Assembly (NCBI GenBank): GCA_009760855.2 | Contig: WPIO01000111.1 | Coordinates: 558,001 to 622,000 of the forward strand | Source of the DNA: Cristatella mucedo | Lineage: Eukaryota; Bryozoa; Phylactolaemata; Cristatellidae | Direction of reading: 5' to 3' | Length of the DNA: 64,000 nucleotides | Shown: positions 21,121 through 32,665 of the stretch, piece after piece | How the letters are laid out: every line of letters begins with the position of its first letter | Position numbering within the stretch: the stretch's first letter is position 1 | The notes under the pieces: model-generated | The model's database searches: none | The model's input: the letters and a program-made list of their open reading frames with translations, nothing else | Told to the model about the DNA's origin: nothing | Position numbers and translations under genes: made by a program

Positions 21121-21420
21121 GTAACTGCAAGTAGGTCAGTGCCAGAAATACTAATTTAGTTGCAGCCTACTGATTATTCGTAGGCTAGCACTGAACCGCA
21201 TTCGGTAGTCGGCAACCCAGCTATGCTAGCCGCAAATCAGGCCTACTCTGCCGAGCCTCAGCTATTACATGACTTGACCATAATAATAATAACAATGCAC
21301 TTCATAAAGCAACCTCAGAGAACTCAATCTCTTTCTACGTGCTTTACATTTGCTAAAGGAAAGGAAAGCATGATCGAATTTATAGTGGAATCGCACTCAA
21401 TAAAGAACTCGAATAACATG
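21121..21420. other. Duplicated segment, left of LINE B
   Basis: Aligns with 54256-54568, including GAACCGCATTCGG and CATAATAATAATAACAATGCAC, which begins an antisense LINE A-type hairpin tail (21290-21360). No gene. Confidence 0.6.
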
Positions 21421-21705
21421 CTTCTTACGCAACGACAATTACTCTCCTACTGCCGACTATGGCACATCTTTTTCAGCGGTCTTGAGCTGCTACTTCTATG
21501 CTACTCTTCTATGCTCTCCTGACTCTGCTATGCTTCCCACTTTCTCTTTGTTGCGTGAGACGAAGTCTGTTGGCTACCGAATGCGTACAGAAAGCAGCTT
21601 AGGCTGTGAGTGTGCTATACAAAACTCTCCTGCGTAACACCCACATAGTCTTTATGACTTTGTGGAGTTACAGACGGAGATACATTACATTACACTACAT
21701 TACAT
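21421..21705 (+). mobile_element. LINE B 3' end insertion
   Basis: Covers the last codons (CTTACGCAACGAC onward, the YGTSFS and TFSLL regions) and the full tail with TACATTACACTACATTAC. Flanked by ACATG on both sides. The 54.57-kb paralogue reads straight across ACATGGCTAGGGATGAC without it, giving the empty site. Confidence 0.85.
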
Positions 21706-22559
21706 GGTTAGGGATGACATGCACATTGTCAGCCTGAAAGTGTGGTTAGCTGCTGCAAGCACAGTATCAGCAGGCATGAGTGCATAAACAACCAATCGCC
21801 GGGACGAACTAGATGCCGTGATGGCTCACAATCGGTCCCCGAGCATGGTGAACATTTGCGAATGGCCAAAACGTTTGAGACATCGCTCGAGCTGCCGAGC
21901 CGGGCGGGATGCGAGTCGGCTGGTTAAGTGACCCCTTCCCCTCCATTCACACCAGGTGGGTTCGGGTGGCGGCAGAGGGCAGAGCTCCGGCCAGCTCACC
22001 ATAGCTGCTCTGCCAATTCTCCTCCCTGAGTTTGTTCTCGCGACCGCAGCTCCTGCCAGTTGGGTTGCTTTCCTCCGCCATGGCAGCAGATCCGTCGACG
22101 GCTAGTGTGCAGGAGAGCTGCACTAATTTTCAGACGTACCGAGGAGCTGAGGAACTGTTGTGGGTAGCATGAAGTGGATGCACGGCCAAGTGGCCTGGTG
22201 GGACTGAGAGTCAGCTTTCGAAACAGGGCTCACGTGTACACCTGATGATGACTAAGCCTACCCTCTGACCCTAGCCGGCAGCTAGGGTGTGCTTAAGGTT
22301 ACCCGGGTCGCCTGAACTATTTATCCCGAGTAAGCAGAACTGGAGGGGAAGTCCCTATGAAGCAGAGCTCGACTGAGGCCAGCCATCCTAGGATAGGGGT
22401 GGTTTCGTCGTGGCCTGAAACTGCTTTAAGCCTGATTTAAACAGTGAGTCTTCCTTCCTACCTCCTTCCTACCTATACGAGTCTTACTTGGGTCTTCCGG
22501 TTTGTCGGAGATTTAGAGGGCAGTACGGCTTCCTAATCGGACCACCGACTCACTGTTCG
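21706..22559 (+). other. Duplicated segment between LINE B and satellite
   Basis: Aligns with 54571-55440. It contains a C/G-rich part around CATTTGCGAATGGCC and CCGTCGACGGCTAG. Open frames exist in both copies but change frame through indels between them, arguing against a protein. A weak tRNA A-box-like TGGCC...GTTTGAGAC was noted without a convincing B-box. Confidence 0.5.
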
Positions 22560-24600
22560 TGGGATAGTGGCTGGTTCCACGAATTACCTCGATCCACTGC
22601 AATCAGCTCTAATTAGGCTACAGTCGACCAGACGTTGGCATAGTCGAGCTCAAATTTTGGGCGGATGTTGTAGAAGGCGTTCGATTTTAAGACTCTACAA
22701 AATTTATGTCATTGTGGGCTCGAGCACTTGTGCTAGTGAGCTTGAACTCCACAAGCCTGTGCTACAATGCACTGAAATCCACCGAGCAATCCAAATTAGT
22801 TCCCTTCAAGTTAACTACGAATTAGCTGCACAAAGCTATAAAAAGTCGACAATATCAAGCCACACTAAATCTAACATGTAACCAAATATTTTGAGTGATT
22901 CTTCGCACACTTGACAACGAACTCGACTGAAATCAGAATGCAGATGCAAGGTCCTATACCACAATCCACCGCATTCTACCACAACATGAAAGAAATCCTG
23001 CTTGAAAAGCTAGTTGCTTAATCATACGTGACAGTACACCCTGCGACAATTTTACTCACACAATTTGACTTGCATGGGCACGGCCAGTCACATTGCACTG
23101 CAATCGACTGCTGTAGCCCAGTCCAATACCAAAATCCACTTCAATCCACAGCATTCACTGCAAAACTACAATTAATGGATTTAGCGAGCTCCGGATTCTA
23201 TTGCATATTAAAGCTCAATGTGTTTTGTTCCCGTCTACTTACAATAAAAAAATTGTTAGTCTTCACAATCCAGCAACGCTCGGCAATAGCCCGAAGTAGC
23301 CTGGCAAAATACCACAATCCACTCTATTCCACTGGATGTCATCCACAAATCGCTAAAGCGAAGCTCTAATATACACGATATATATGACACGGCTTAGTTC
23401 AAAGTGCATCCACAAAATGTCGCTCCGTTTTGCAAATGCTTTCTCACCAGATGCACCTCAGTCAATTGCAAATTCCTAGTCCCATACCACAATCCCCTGC
23501 AATCAGGTGCAATCCACTGCAGAGCAACTGGAAGGCATATGCTAGATTGTCTAATTATAATTGCACACTAATCTACTCAGTGGTTATTGTGTACCCATCT
23601 ACTAGCTTATTTTACAGCCTCTTTTGTATAGCTATAGACGAGATTTTTACGGCTATCGCTACTGCAAGCAGGGGCGATAAAGAATCACCCACCACAGAAT
23701 TCGATCCCACAACGTCGGATCCGAGGTCGTGAAAAAAATGTGCATTACCTCGTGTGTCATCATGGCTCACTATAATGTCATCGTAACTGCCTCCACCGTT
23801 CTGCAGCAATGCACTGCCGTTGACTGGAATGGCCCGGAGATGTACCCAAATCCCCACAATCAGCAGCAAGGCGGCCAGAACGCCTACACTTTAAGCTCTA
23901 ATAGATATAACACGTTACTCTAATCTTTGTTTTTGTGTACTCACACAAGTTCACTACAATTGCCTCGATCATTCTGAAGCAAAGATCGGCAATCGACTCA
24001 ATGATTTGGGCCAATACCCAAATCTGCTGCAAATGCTCGAAAATCGGTCTCGCAATGCTCCAATTTCAAATGAATGCTGCAAACCACACTGATTTTAAAG
24101 TCAACTGCATCTTTTAACCTAATTCACACATACTATTTCGGGCAGTGATTTGGGATCTACGGCAACGGCTCCTCTGGTAGCTCCAATCCAGTACAAGCCG
24201 TGGCAAATTGACCACGAACAGGGTTCAAGAAGTTCGAATTGTCGTTGCATAACACCTATCTGTGTAGTAAAAGTTAAATCGTGGTATTTTTAAGCTATTT
24301 CACATGTCAACTGTCAACAATGCACGGCAATCTATAGCAATGACAGGGCCAATACCACAATTCCTGTAAATAGAAAAGAAATCGGTTGCACAGAGCTCCA
24401 ATTTATATTTCACCCAACATCTCACTGCTCACACATACTTTTCACCCACTGTTCGTTCAATCTTATGCAAGGTGCGACAATCGACGAGCAATGACCAGGA
24501 AAAATATAGTAATCTATTACGAGTCGTCAAAAATTTCCGGAAAGAGACTGGACCAAGATCACATTTTCCTGTGGAGCACAGTGTGCTCTTTTTAAAGTGA
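22560..24600 (+). repeat. ~170-bp satellite array, copy 1
   Basis: Degenerate tandem units recognised by a recurring core like GCAATGCACGGCAATC...GCAATG...GGGCCAATACCACAATC, at roughly 23098, 23500, 23805, 23980, 24320 and 24480, with spacings near 160-180 or multiples. Between cores each unit has TTTAAAGCTC/TTTTCACCCACT-type A+T-rich sequence. It aligns unit for unit with 55440-57180. No open frame of meaning. Confidence 0.75.
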
Positions 24601-24612
24601 AATCACATTCTT

Positions 24613-25520
24613 TCAATAATAATAATAATAATTCACTTGATAAAGCACCCTCAGAGAACTTAATCTCTTAATAGGTGCTTTACATTTGCTGTAAAGTGAA
24701 ATGCAATTGAGTGGTAAGTAAAGTCATGCTTGAAAAACTAATAAAATGAATAATATGGTTAGGGGTGACATGCACAGGGTCAGCATGCAAATGTGGTTAG
24801 TGGCAGCATGCACAGTGTCAGCACGCATAAGCACATCAAGGACGAATCACAGGGACCCACTAAATGCTGTCATAAGTAGGTGTGTTTTTAGGTTCCTTTT
24901 AAATGTGGTCAGGACAGGGGATGTTCTGACGCAGGTCGGGAGGGAGTTCCAGGCTTTGGGAGCATATGAACTAAATGCACGGTCTCCAAACGATTCAAGG
25001 TTTGTGCGAGGTATTTCTAGACTGTTGGTTTCCGAAAAGCAGATCGTACGATGCTTGGCCTGATGGGGTAGTATATCTGACAGATAGGCTGGAGCAATAG
25101 AATGAAGGGACCTAAAAGTGAGCGACAAAACCTTGAAGTCAATCCGTTGCTTGACTGGTAGCCAGTGCAGGTCGGCGAGAAGTGGAGTAATGTGGCAACT
25201 GCAATGCTCACGACAGACAAGCCTAGCTGCAGAGTTTTGCACAAGCTGCAATCGCCTGATCGCACATGCTGGTAGGCCAGTAAGCAGTGAGTTGCAGAAG
25301 TCGAGACGGAATGTCACGAATGCATGAGCCAACTTGGACGTGGTATCTTTATCTAAACAAGCCCGAATTTTAGCAATGTTATGAAGCTGAAAATAGGCGG
25401 ATTTGACTGTGGAGCTGATATGGTCGTCTAACGAGAGGTCGCTTTGGAATATGATGCCTAGATTTCGAGCTGATTCAACTGGAGATATGCTGGCAGAGCC
25501 AATTTTGAGAGTCAGCCTTT
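24613..25520 (-). mobile_element. LINE A copy, 3' part
   Basis: Antisense; (ATT)n tail at 24613-24635, hairpin with paired GGTGC/GCACC changes, then the C-terminal ~240 codons up to the LTLKIGSASISPVE region at about 25520. Most of the frame is open (24847-25332) and ends in TAFSGSL. 5'-truncated just before the GKPSVIQ codons. Confidence 0.87.
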
Positions 25521-25532
25521 CGGCTACAAGCC

Positions 25533-25573
25533 AGACGGCTACAAGAACGCCATGGGCGTTCTTGTAGCCGTCT
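25533..25573. repeat. Perfect 19-bp inverted repeat
   Basis: Arms 25533-25551 (AGACGGCTACAAGAACGCC) and 25555-25573 are exact reverse complements with a 3-base loop ATG. It begins 12 bases past the LINE A truncation point; CGGCTACAAG also occurs once more just before the left arm. Confidence 0.92.
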
Positions 25574-26296
25574 GTAATTTACCATCCGCATTTGCCCTGG
25601 CAAATGCCACCTAAACTCGAATCAGCCTCGAGAACGCTTGAAATAAAGGCTTCGACCTCCTAGATTTGGCTTGGACGTTAGTTTAGTAGCCTCATTCGTA
25701 TGGCGACAGAGGAACCTTGAAGGCTATTCACACCCAATTTTTGGTGGGCAATACAGGATCACACAGCACAGGGCTCGAACCCATGACCACGGCCTCGAAG
25801 AGCAAGTACTCTGCCCATGGGCTAAAACCAGGATCGCGTTAATGTTGTTCAGATTAAAAAGTTTTCATGGCATGTTTAATGCATAGACCTAGCAAGTTAT
25901 CGGGAAATGCTTCTAGGCTACCTTTTCTCTTGACGACCGGCATTTGGGCAAGTGTTCATGCTAGTAAGAGCTGCTAGCCTTTTGCTAAGGCTCGCAGCTT
26001 AACAGCTTTTTTTGCCATTAGCTAAGCAATAGCACAGTTACCAGTACTGTGTTTGTAACCAAATGACGGTAGTATAGAAGCTGCTCCCGAAAAGGAAACG
26101 TCATGAGTCGATAAGGCAATCCACCTCAACGGTACACACATCGGATTAAAATCATGTCGAGAACATGTTCTCGAATTAAAATTCAGATCGTCCTCTGAAT
26201 TAGCTTTGCTGCTGTGGGAAAGCATCTGCTCATGCAGAGGTTGGAAGCTTGCTGCAAAGCCGAGCTGCTACATCTAATCTTATCTAAACATGCCTG
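25574..26296. other. Unassigned spacer with a SINE-like fragment
   Basis: No gene recognised. It contains the tRNA-like piece annotated separately. Around 26160-26290 several short inverted and direct words (AGAACATG, GCTGCTA-like) occur without clear structure. Confidence 0.45.
25745..25840 (-). repeat. tRNA-derived SINE-like sequence
   Basis: Read on the minus strand: TTAGCCCATGGGCAGAGTA (D-arm and A-box-like), then ATGGGTTCGAGCCC (T-arm with a near-consensus B-box) at the right distance. Clover-leaf fit in the anticodon arm is poor, so a tRNA pseudogene or SINE head is more likely than a working tRNA gene. Similar B-boxes are at 10.7 and 45.1 kb. Confidence 0.5.
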
Positions 26297-26775
26297 CTGC
26301 ACAGGCTTGTTTAGATAAGGATACCACGTCCAAGTTGGTCCATGCATTCGTGACATCCCGTCTCGACTTCTGCAACTCACTGCTTACTGGCCTACCAGCA
26401 TGTGCGATCAGGCGATTGCAGCTTGTGCAAAACTCCGCAGCTAGGCTTGTCTGTCGTGAGCATCACAGTTGCCACTTCACACCACTTCTCGCTGACCTGC
26501 ACTGGCTACTATTCAAGCAAAGGATTGACTTCAAGATTTTGAAGCTCACTCTTAGGTCACTTCATTCTTTGGCTCCAGCCTATCTCTCAGAAATACTCCC
26601 CTCACCAGGTCAAGCATCGTGCCACCAGCTTTTCGGAATCCGACACTCTACAAATACCTCATACAGACCTCAAATCCTCTGGCGGCCGTGCATTTAGTTC
26701 GGATGTTTCCAAAGCCTGGAACTCGCTCCTGACCTGCGTCAGAACATCCCTGACCTGAACACATTTAAAAAGAAC
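26297..26775 (+). mobile_element. LINE A internal fragment without tail
   Basis: Codes from ACLDKDTTSKLVHAFVTSRL through LPACAIRRLQLVQNSAARL, LLADLHWL and APAYLSEILP, then breaks frame near 26600 and ends at the FKRNL equivalent. The 3' UTR and hairpin are missing, unlike nearly all other copies, so it was truncated at its 3' end by a later deletion or is a rearranged fragment. Confidence 0.82.
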
Positions 26776-27964
26776 TACAGAAAAGAAAATAATTTATTAA
26801 TTGTTCTCTAGCGGCCTCACGGGTTTGCAAAGGGTTTATACTACCTATCCAGGATGTGCTTTACAAGTTCAATATACAAGCTACATAAAATATTCAACTT
26901 TTCACACATAAATAGCAAGGCGAAATGCAAATGTTGATTTTACTTGGAATTTACTTCGATCATCCGGTTAGCTGATTTAGCGTTCCTACTTGTCCGAATT
27001 CCTAACGTAATATTTGTATCAAGGCAATCTTGTCTAACCTTGTTGATTTTAAGTATTGACATTAATCTAAACTTAAGTGTAATACCTTGTTAAAGCCTGT
27101 AAGCCCATGCTCAACAAGTACTGCTGCATTGCGAGCAGCCTGGTCTACACTTCATGGTTAATGAAGTGAGCTTATGGCAGGAAAGGTCACCTTCATCAGG
27201 CTTGGAATTCCCACATTCGGCTTGCTTAGAAGTGTCTTCAGAAGCATTCTCCGAGTGAATGCAAACAATTTCATTTAGACTGCTGCAGTCCTCGTCAACA
27301 GTAGAGGAGATTCCTGAAAGTAGTAAACAATCTGAACTTACAGGTAGGAACGAGAAGATGTACTACAGTTAAGTGCCTACTGCTTGCAACTCCCATTCGG
27401 CACTTAAAGCATCAATTACCGAAACCATCGCTGTCGCATCTTAAGATAAGTTACCTGTTTAGCAATTAATTAAACTTCAGTGTCCCATTCACAGAATGTA
27501 GTAGAGGCTTTTGGGCCCTTTTTTACCGAACTGACCCTCACGGCTCATTGCCAAGAGAGCTCCTCGGGTGTCATATATTAAAATGACATGATTAAAGTAC
27601 ATGGGCATTATTGTCATACCTACGATAGCTGGCAATCATGACATGCGAACCAGAAATGTGAGAAGGTATTAGACAAAAACTTTCTTTTCATGAATACAAT
27701 GACATATCAACCAGACCTATAAAGTCAGGCTAAGAATCCTAAAGCCTGCTCTTTAGACTCATAGCCGGCCATGGACCAACCCTGGTTATTTTGGAAAAGC
27801 TGTATTTTAAAATTAATTTCGACGAATCAATCAGCATGCTATCGCCTGAAACAAAGGTTTTGCTGAACTGGATTTTAAAAGAAGCGACAACTACACTTGC
27901 TAAAAAAGTATTTTCTATGCTTAGCAGAATCGGCAGATTTGGTGCTTACATCTCCTATAATTAA
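26776..27964. other. No recognised feature
   Basis: About 1.2 kb without LINE, satellite or coding match. No open frame longer than ~60 residues and no copy elsewhere in the window noted. It could be the least repetitive part of the window. Confidence 0.5.
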
Positions 27965-29372
27965 TACTTAGGAATGCAGACATGGGTAGAGTGTCTCTTC
28001 TTGTTTTGCTCGATCTTTCGGCAGCTTTTGATACCATCGATCACAAAGTACTTCTAGAGTGCCTCTCATTTCGCCTGGGCATCACTGGCACTGCTCTGCA
28101 GTGGTTCAGGTCCTATCTCAGTGGGAGACTCCAGAGTATTGACGTGAATGGACAAAGATCATCTGAAGTACCTCTAAAATATAGAGTACCTCAGGGCTCT
28201 GTGCTAGGTCCGGTCCTTTTCACCGTTTATACTCTCCCTCTCGCTGATGTGATTGCCAAGCACAATCTAGGCTTTCACTTCTATGCGGATGACACTCAGT
28301 TGTACCTTTGCTTTGATCCCTCCCAGCCTTCGAGCACCTCAAATTCTCTCAACTCACTTGCTGCATGCATTGATGACATCCGATCATGGATGGCAGCAAA
28401 TTTTCTAAAACTAAACGATGATAAAACTAACTTACTAGTTATGGGCAAACCTAGTGTTATTCAGAAATTGGAAAGGCTGACTTTCAAAATTGGCTCTGCC
28501 AGCATATCTCCAGTTGAATCAGCTCGAAATCTAGGTGTCATATTCCAAGCGACCTCTCGTTAGACGACCACATCAGCTCCACAGTCAAATCTGCCTATTT
28601 TCAGCTTCATAACATTGCTAAAATTAGGGCTTGTTTAGATAAGGATACCACGTCCAAGTTGGTCCATGCATTCGTGACATCTCGTCTCGACTTCTGCAAC
28701 TCACTGCTTACTGGCCTACCAGCATGTGCGATCAGGCGATTGCAGCTGGTGCAAAACTCTGCAGCTAGGCTTGTCTGTCGTGAGCGTCGCAGTTGCCACA
28801 TTACTCCACTTCTCGCCGACCTGCACTGGCTACCAGTCAAGCAACGGATTGACTTCAAGGTTTTGTCGCTCACTTTTAGGTCTCTTCATTCTATGGCTCC
28901 AGCCTATCTTTCAGATATACTACCATATCAGGCAAAGCATCGTACCACTCGCTTTTCGGAATCCAACAGTCTCGAAATACCTCGTACAAACCTTAAATCC
29001 TTTGGAGACCGTGCATTTAGCTCGTATGCTCCCACAGCCTGGAACTCCCTCCCGACCTGCATCAGAACATCCCCTGACCTGACCACATTTAAAAGAAACT
29101 TAAAAACACACCTATTTAGGACAGCATTTAGTGGGTCCTTGTGATTCGTCCTCGATGTGCTTATGCGTGCTGACACTGTGCATGCTGCCACTAACCACAT
29201 TTGCATGCTGACCCAGTGCATGTAACCCCTAACCATGTTATTCATTTTGTTTGTTTTTCAAGCATGATTTTACTTACTATTCTGTTGTGCATAACTTTGC
29301 AGCAAATGTAAAGCGCCTAGAAAGAGATTAAGTTCTCTGAGGGCGCTTTATCAAGTGCAATATTATTTTTAT
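27965..29372 (+). mobile_element. LINE A copy, longest plus-strand RT segment
   Basis: Begins at LRNADMGRVSLL just before RT motif A and continues to the hairpin tail ending near 29372 (TCAAGTGCAATATTATT). Very close to the 17.3-kb copy by eye. A single missing A at about 28546-28548 (CCAAGCG for CCAAAGCG) shifts the frame; otherwise both parts are open. Confidence 0.92.
27982..29144 (+). pseudogene. LINE A reverse transcriptase with one frameshift
   Basis: First frame 27982-28563: LDLSAAFDTIDHKVLLECL (motif A), RVPQGSVLGPVLF (motif B, Gly to Arg at its first position), FYADDTQLYLCF (motif C), LKLNDDKTNLLVMG. After the one-base loss, the C-terminal part is open to 29144, ending in TAFSGSL. 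The N-terminal endonuclease region is absent. A retrotransposon relic, recently active judging by the few defects. Confidence 0.88.
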
Positions 29373-29599
29373 AATTGGTTGGGCAACTACTACCCGATCG
29401 AAAAGTCAACCGTATTTTATCTGCTGCTTGCTCAAGAAGGTTGTTATCTTGCTAATAATGCAATAAAAGTGTCTCATTATAGTTCATATAATTGGTGGTA
29501 TGACAAATTATAACTAAACCTCATAAACTCTAAATATTGACTCTGCAGGCATATCTCTCTGAGAATTTGCACAAGATCCGGGTGGTCTGTTCCAAAGTA
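29373..29599. other. Short spacer
   Basis: No feature recognised between the LINE A tail and the start of the second duplicated block. Confidence 0.4.
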
Positions 29600-30165
29600 A
29601 CCTTGCACTAGATGAGCCTTGGAATCTGAGGTATTTCAGAGCTTTGTGCTTGGTCGAATTCCTTTCACGGTTTTTGCTCTCCCTCTTGACATTGTCATCG
29701 CCGAACTTAATCTAAGCTGTCACATTTATGCGGATGACACTCAGTTGTACCTTTGCCCTGATCCCTCTCAGCCCCGTAGAACGTGGAAATCTGTCAACTT
29801 TCTTGCTGCATGTATTGACGACATGCCCGTACGGATGGCAGGAAATTTCGTTAAGTTGAAAGAGGATACAACCGACTGACTAGTTATTGGCCAGCCAAGT
29901 GTAATTCAGAAAATGAAAGGCAAGCTCTCGAAATCGGCTCTGCCAGCACATCTCCTCTTAAATCTGAATAACATCAAGGTTTCATGTTCAAAAGTGACAT
30001 CTCGCATTCTGACCCTGTGCATCCCACATCAAACGATGTTGTTCGTGTTGTTTATCATGCACGATAAAACTTACAATTTGATCGTTCTTTCTTTTCAGCA
30101 ATTATAAAGCGCTTATAAAGAGACAGTCCCCTGAGGGTGCTTCATCGAATTTATTATTGTTATCA
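29600..30165 (+). mobile_element. Old LINE A-type fragment
   Basis: Includes an RT piece with HIYADDTQLYLCPDPSQP and FLAACIDDM in an open frame at 29619-29879, then GKPSV and SASISP-like remnants and the hairpin tail near 30150. It has diverged from the young LINE A copies (for example ALPLDIVIAELNLS for TLPLADVIAKHNLG). Paralogue: 1317-1722, which lacks the RT piece. Confidence 0.8.
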
Positions 30166-30269
30166 TCATTCTTGGTTCAATGATTAAGTATACTGAGATT
30201 TAGTTATGTGAGATTTCCAAATTAAGTATCGTGTGGACGTTGATATCACAGTCAAATTTTTGCCCGGAT

Positions 30270-30985
30270 TTGCATTCGTGATACCCTCTCTTGAATCTTG
30301 CAACTTACCAAGTGCAGGTCTTCCAGCCTTTGCAATCATGTGCCAGCAGCTAGCATTGCCTCGTTAGAGTCGCAGGTGCGACACTATCTAACTCTGAATC
30401 TCACCACTTCTAGCTTGCCTGCACTTTCTCCCAGACAATCGATGCATTGACTTAAGGGCTCCATTACCCACTTGTAGGTCGGTTCATCCTTTGGCTCCAG
30501 CCTACTTATCAGATCTACTCCCCACCAGGCTAAGGTCGTACAAACCATTTTCTGAATCTAATCGTATAGCAGCACCAGGTGAATTCCTCACATCCCGTGG
30601 AAACCGTGGCTTTATTTCATTCGCCCCTAAACCGTGGAACTCGCTTCCGAGTAGCTTCACGATATCTCAGCATTTAAAGAAAAAAGACCGCATTTAAAGA
30701 CCTCATTTAAAGAAAGCTACAAAAGCGACTATTTATCAGAGCATGTATGGGGTTCCTGCGACTCTTCCTTGATGTGCTTATGGGTTCCGACACTACATGC
30801 TGCCACTTACCATATTTGCATTCTGACCCTATACATTTCACCCCTAACTATATTATTTTTGTTGTTGACCGAGACTGCTACCACTCACCATTCGATCGAG
30901 TTTCCGTGCAGAAACTGTAAAGCGCCAAAAAAGAGAGGAAGTTCTCCGTGGGCGCTCTATATAGAATTGTATAATTATTATTATT
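30270..30985 (+). mobile_element. Old LINE A C-terminal half
   Basis: Paralogue of 1800-2515. MAPAYLSDLLPTRLR at about 30491-30535, FSESNRI, then KPWNSLPSSF-like codons and a hairpin tail ending near 30985 in TTATTATTATT. An insertion of repeated ATTTAAAGA words is present at 30670-30720. Confidence 0.75.
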
Positions 30986-31079
30986 AAAAATGTTAAATAT
31001 ATTGGTAATAACTTCTCCGTTTGTCTGTAATAATTTTCCTGATATAGTTGTCACATTCGTTAAATTAGCAATAAAATAA

Positions 31080-32289
31080 TAACATCATTGGACTTTTTGA
31101 GTATAAACAGGTTGCCTCAATGGATCTATATGTATCCTTATCTCTAAAATACAATAATTTGAGTGCACTCCCACCATGCACACCTGACAAGAGACAATGA
31201 TCTAGTACCTTTCCATCTTCTTTATATCCCTTACATATTCGACACTCCTCAGACTTGTCAAGTGATTTAAATTCTTTTTGGCTCGTATTTGACCTGTAAA
31301 ATACGTCGTCCAACAATAGAGGAATCTTCAGGTTTTCATTCTACTAAGAAAAGAGTACTTCAGAGCTGTAATATATCTAATGTATACATATATATATATA
31401 AACATATATATATATATATATATATAAACATATATATATATATATATATATAATAGTAGCATAATTATCTCAAGTGGTATATCCATGAGAATCTACGTTA
31501 GAATAATGAATAATACTGAGAGTCATGTCCCTGAATTTGGTGTATGTTCTTAAATTAACCTTTAAGGCATCGTCATCCTTGTCATTGTTAAAATCAACAA
31601 GAAAACATTCGAATTCATTACAAGCAACTAAGAGTGACATCATAATCTGCTAATATTGTCTAAGACCAGTGTAGCTTGGTATTTCCACAATATTCAATGC
31701 TTCTTTATTTAGGCTATTGCAAAATATTCCTCAGAACAAATAACATAAGCTCTTTCAGCACTTTATTGGTAGCAAACTTGGATAAATATCGCTTAAAAAA
31801 TACCCGTGTGCTGTCGTCAAGGTTTCCTTTGCTGAGTGAGTTAATTGTTCAAATTTCACCAAAGTGTGATAAGCCATTATACTCAAAAAACCATCGCTCG
31901 ACATATTTTTATGCTCATTGGCAGTGGTTAAGGGAGAGAGGTTATTGCCAAATTCATCGATGTCTATACTTATTCTCAATATCTATGAAAGCAGTAAAAT
32001 CTTACTAACAAAAGGAGATATCACTTCCTAAACGAGTCAATTTCAATCTGGGGCAAGTTCTGCCCATAATCTTTTATGATCTCAAATCTTTCCTAAATAG
32101 TTATCCCTTCAGTTTAAAGCTTAAAGTACACACCATAACCCACATTGTTTACTGTCACAATTCTTTATATTTAGAAGACCCCTTTGTTCTTAAGTTGATT
32201 AGGGAATTCACATGAAGTTCCTGTCATGTGAAGAGTATTTAGTGAAATTATTGCACAACACAAATACGTTATTAATTACAGACCTTAAA
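31080..32289. other. Second copy of the non-coding block
   Basis: Aligns with 3591-4785 without the LINE A insertion found at 2600-3583. No gene. Holds the (AT)n run at 31380-31452. Confidence 0.6.
31380..31452. repeat. (AT)n microsatellite
   Basis: AT dinucleotide interrupted by AAACA spacers; replaces the (AC)n found in the paralogous position at 3.9 kb. Confidence 0.93.
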
Positions 32290-32665
32290 TATCTCACTAG
32301 TTAAAATCCTCAAATCCATTGGAGATCGTGCATTTAGCCGCTATGCTGCCAAAGCCTGGAACTGATTTCCGACTTTTGCCACGACATTCCCTGACTTGAC
32401 CACATTTAAAAAGAACTTAAAAACGCACATATTTCAGACATAATCTACTGCGTCCCTCTGATTCGTCCTTTATGTACTTATGTGTGATGACACTGTTGCA
32501 TGTTGCCACTAACCACACTTGCATGCTGACCCTGTGCATGTCGCCCCTAACCATGTTAATTATGTTGTCTATCGAGCATGATACCACTCACCATTCGGCT
32601 ATGTTTCCTTTGCAGCAAATGTAAAGCACATCGAAAGATATTGATTACCCAATGAATAATATTCC
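32290..32665 (+). mobile_element. Ancient LINE A 3' end, uninterrupted
   Basis: Same relic as 4786-5062 plus 6351-6462 but continuous: AAAGCCTGGAACTG, AACTTAAAAACGCAC, TGCTGACCCTGTGCATGTCGCCC and GCAGCAAATGTAAAGCACATCGAAAGATATTG. It shows the pre-insertion state for the LINE B at 5063. Confidence 0.75.

Noticed and set aside
22560-24600. Regularly spaced repeats as a CRISPR array
   Set aside because: Units are ~170 bases, degenerate throughout, without identical short repeats and unique spacers; the context is eukaryotic.
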